Of a stretch of DNA of 64,000 nt, positions 62,559 to 64,000 are shown one piece after another. The translations under genes and the position numbers were made by a program. Position 1 is the first letter of the stretch; each line of letters begins with the position of its first letter. The stretch is from Plasticicumulans lactativorans (GTDB lineage Bacteria > Pseudomonadota > Gammaproteobacteria > Competibacterales > Competibacteraceae), in NCBI RefSeq assembly GCF_004341245.1, contig NZ_SLWY01000003.1, positions 186,001 to 250,000 of the forward strand. The letters run 5' to 3'. The notes under the pieces were generated by a model. It worked only from the letters and a program-made list of their open reading frames with translations, made no database searches and was not told the DNA's origin.

Positions 62559-64000
62559 ATGACCATCGCCGCCGTCACGCTCGACGACAAGTACACCCTC
62601 GAATCCGGTCGCGTGTTCCTGACCGGCACGCAGGCGCTGGTGCGCCTGCCGCTGATGCAGCGGGCGCGCGACGCCGCCGCCGGCCTCAACACCGCCGGTT
62701 TCATTTCCGGCTACCGCGGCTCGCCGCTGGGCGCGCTCGACCAGGCGCTGTGGAAGGCGCGCAAGTACCTCGAGGCCGGCCACATCACCTTCAAGCCGGG
62801 CCTCAACGAAGACCTCGCGGCGACCGCCGTGTGGGGCAGCCAGCAGGTCAACCTGTTCCCGCAGGCCAAGTACGACGGCGTGTTCGCGATGTGGTACGGC
62901 AAGGGGCCGGGCGTGGACCGCACCGGTGACGTCTTCAAGCACGGCAACATGTTCGGCACCGCCAAGCACGGCGGCGTGCTGGTGGTGGCGGGCGACGACC
63001 ACGCGAGCAAGTCCTCGACGCTGCCGCACCAGAGCGAGTACGCGTTCATGGACGCGATGATCCCGGTGCTGAATCCCGCCGGGGTGCAGGAGATCCTCGA
63101 CCTCGGCATCTTCGGCTGGGAGCTGTCGCGCTACTGCGGCGCCTGGGTCGGCTTCAAGACCATCGCCGAGACCGTCGACTCCTCGGCCTCGGTGTACATC
63201 GACCCGCACCGCGTCAGCATCGTGCTGCCCGAGCAGTTCGAACTGCCGCCCGAGGGCGTGCACGGGCGCTGGCCGACCAAACCGCTGGAGCAGGAGTACA
63301 TCCACCAGCGTTACCGCCTGTACGCCGCGCTCGCCTTCGCCAAGGCCAACAAGCTCGACCGCATCGTGCTCGACAGCCCGAACCCGCGGCTGGGCATCGT
63401 CACCACCGGCAAGAGCTACCTCGACGTGATGCAGGCGCTGGAGGACCTCGGCATCGACGAGCAGGAGGCCGGGCGCATCGGCCTGCGCGTGTACAAGGTC
63501 GGCATGAGCTGGCCGCTCGAGCGCGACGGCGTGCGCGATTTCGCCCAGGGCCTCGAAGAGGTGCTGGTGGTCGAGGAGAAGCGCGCGGTCATCGAGAACC
63601 AGTTCAAGGAGCAGCTCTACAACTGGCGCGAGGACGTGCGCCCGCGGGTGATCGGCAAGTTCGACGAGAACCGCGAGTGGATCCTGCCGTCCACCGGCGA
63701 GCTCACCCCGGCGATGATCGCCCGCGTGATCGCCCGGCGCATCGCGCGCTTCCACACCAGCGAGCGCATCGAAAAGCGCCTCGCCTTCCTCGAAGCCAAG
63801 GAAGCCGCCCTCGCCAAGCCGCGCGAGACGATCGAGCGCGTGCCGCACTTCTGCTCGGGCTGCCCGCACAACACCTCGACCCGCGTGCCCGAGGGCAGCC
63901 GCGCGATGGCCGGCATCGGCTGTCACTACATGGTGACGTGGATGGACCGCCGCACCGACACCTTCACGCAGATGGGCGGCGAGGGCGTGACCTGGATCGG
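62559..64000 (+). CDS. Indolepyruvate ferredoxin oxidoreductase family protein, N-terminal part (runs off window)
   Basis: The frame is open from ATG 62559 (GGGAG eight bases upstream) to the end of the window, about 480 codons of an expected ~1,150. Visible motifs are GFISGYRGSPLGALDQAL near residue 50, GLNEDLAATAVWGSQQ near 86, GKGPGVDRTGDVFKHGN near 118, and the 4-Cys-type FCSGCPHNTSTRVPEGS near 431. The last precedes the thiamine-diphosphate domain of this fused 2-oxoacid:ferredoxin oxidoreductase family. It would oxidise aryl- or branched-chain 2-oxoacids from amino-acid degradation to acyl-CoA. The 3' end is beyond the window. Confidence 0.92.
   Translation, partial: MTIAAVTLDDKYTLESGRVFLTGTQALVRLPLMQRARDAAAGLNTAGFISGYRGSPLGALDQALWKARKYLEAGHITFKPGLNEDLAATAVWGSQQVNLFPQAKYDGVFAMWYGKGPGVDRTGDVFKHGNMFGTAKHGGVLVVAGDDHASKSSTLPHQSEYAFMDAMIPVLNPAGVQEILDLGIFGWELSRYCGAWVGFKTIAETVDSSASVYIDPHRVSIVLPEQFELPPEGVHGRWPTKPLEQEYIHQRYRLYAALAFAKANKLDRIVLDSPNPRLGIVTTGKSYLDVMQALEDLGIDEQEAGRIGLRVYKVGMSWPLERDGVRDFAQGLEEVLVVEEKRAVIENQFKEQLYNWREDVRPRVIGKFDENREWILPSTGELTPAMIARVIARRIARFHTSERIEKRLAFLEAKEAALAKPRETIERVPHFCSGCPHNTSTRVPEGSRAMAGIGCHYMVTWMDRRTDTFTQMGGEGVTWI

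Overview
The window is one very GC-rich (by eye about 70 %) bacterial chromosome segment with dense, mostly co-oriented gene strings. The gene content points to a betaproteobacterium of the Rhodocyclales/Zoogloeaceae type (Thauera or Azoarcus-like). The main clues are a yceD-rpmF-plsX-fabHDG-acpP-fabF-pabBC-mltG-tmk-holB-pilZ-tatD string, a complete hut operon, a type 2 ArgC and an XrtA (exosortase A, EpsH-type) exopolysaccharide cluster. This placement is inferred from family recognition; no search was run. No rRNA, tRNA, insertion sequence, prophage or CRISPR array was seen.

Layout. 1-5.2 kb: the end of a membrane protein gene, an unusual Hsp70 with a long C-terminal extension, a DUF5924/DUF2914 membrane protein and a Maf pyrophosphatase. 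5.2-17.8 kb: a long operon for ribosomal protein L32, fatty-acid synthesis, p-aminobenzoate synthesis, MltG, thymidylate kinase, DNA polymerase III delta prime, PilZ and TatD. Much of it is translationally coupled by 4-base ATGA/GTGA overlaps. 17.8-18.4 kb: a Nudix CoA pyrophosphatase. 18.4-27.3 kb: the histidine-utilisation locus, hutC divergent from hutU-(NCS1 permease)-hutH-hutG-hutD-hutI, with a recognisable operator/promoter between hutC and hutU.

27.3-33.7 kb: a class A beta-lactamase-fold hydrolase, PrfC, a Fur-box-controlled cupredoxin/FTR1 iron-uptake pair, ArgC and a CoA transferase. 33.7-45.9 kb: housekeeping genes (YgiQ, MazG, YihY, PdxH, DUF2789, TypA/BipA, cold-shock protein, HrpA) plus a 46-codon membrane microprotein. 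45.9-50.2 kb: an AttEFGH-like operon with an ABC ATPase, a large FtsX-type permease and a secreted lipocalin-like protein, on the minus strand.

50.4-62.2 kb: the XrtA exopolysaccharide/protein-sorting cluster. It runs Wza-like lipoprotein, Wzz-like chain-length protein, BY-kinase, beta-barrel-like protein, AAA ATPase, DUF3473 deacetylase, FemAB-like protein, glycosyltransferase, exosortase A, glycosyltransferase. It should make and export an extracellular polysaccharide and anchor PEP-CTERM proteins, but no PEP-CTERM substrate, prsK, prsR or asnB homologue lies in the window. 62.2-64 kb: a regulatory region with two near-palindromic boxes, then the 5' part of an indolepyruvate ferredoxin oxidoreductase gene that runs off the end.

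Most genes belong to known families. The items most worth a second look are the predicted near-leaderless yceD transcript, the operator geometry at hut, the two-gene Fur-boxed iron importer, the incomplete XrtA cluster with its lower-GC beta-barrel gene, the paired boxes and small ORF before the oxidoreductase, and the 46-aa membrane microprotein.
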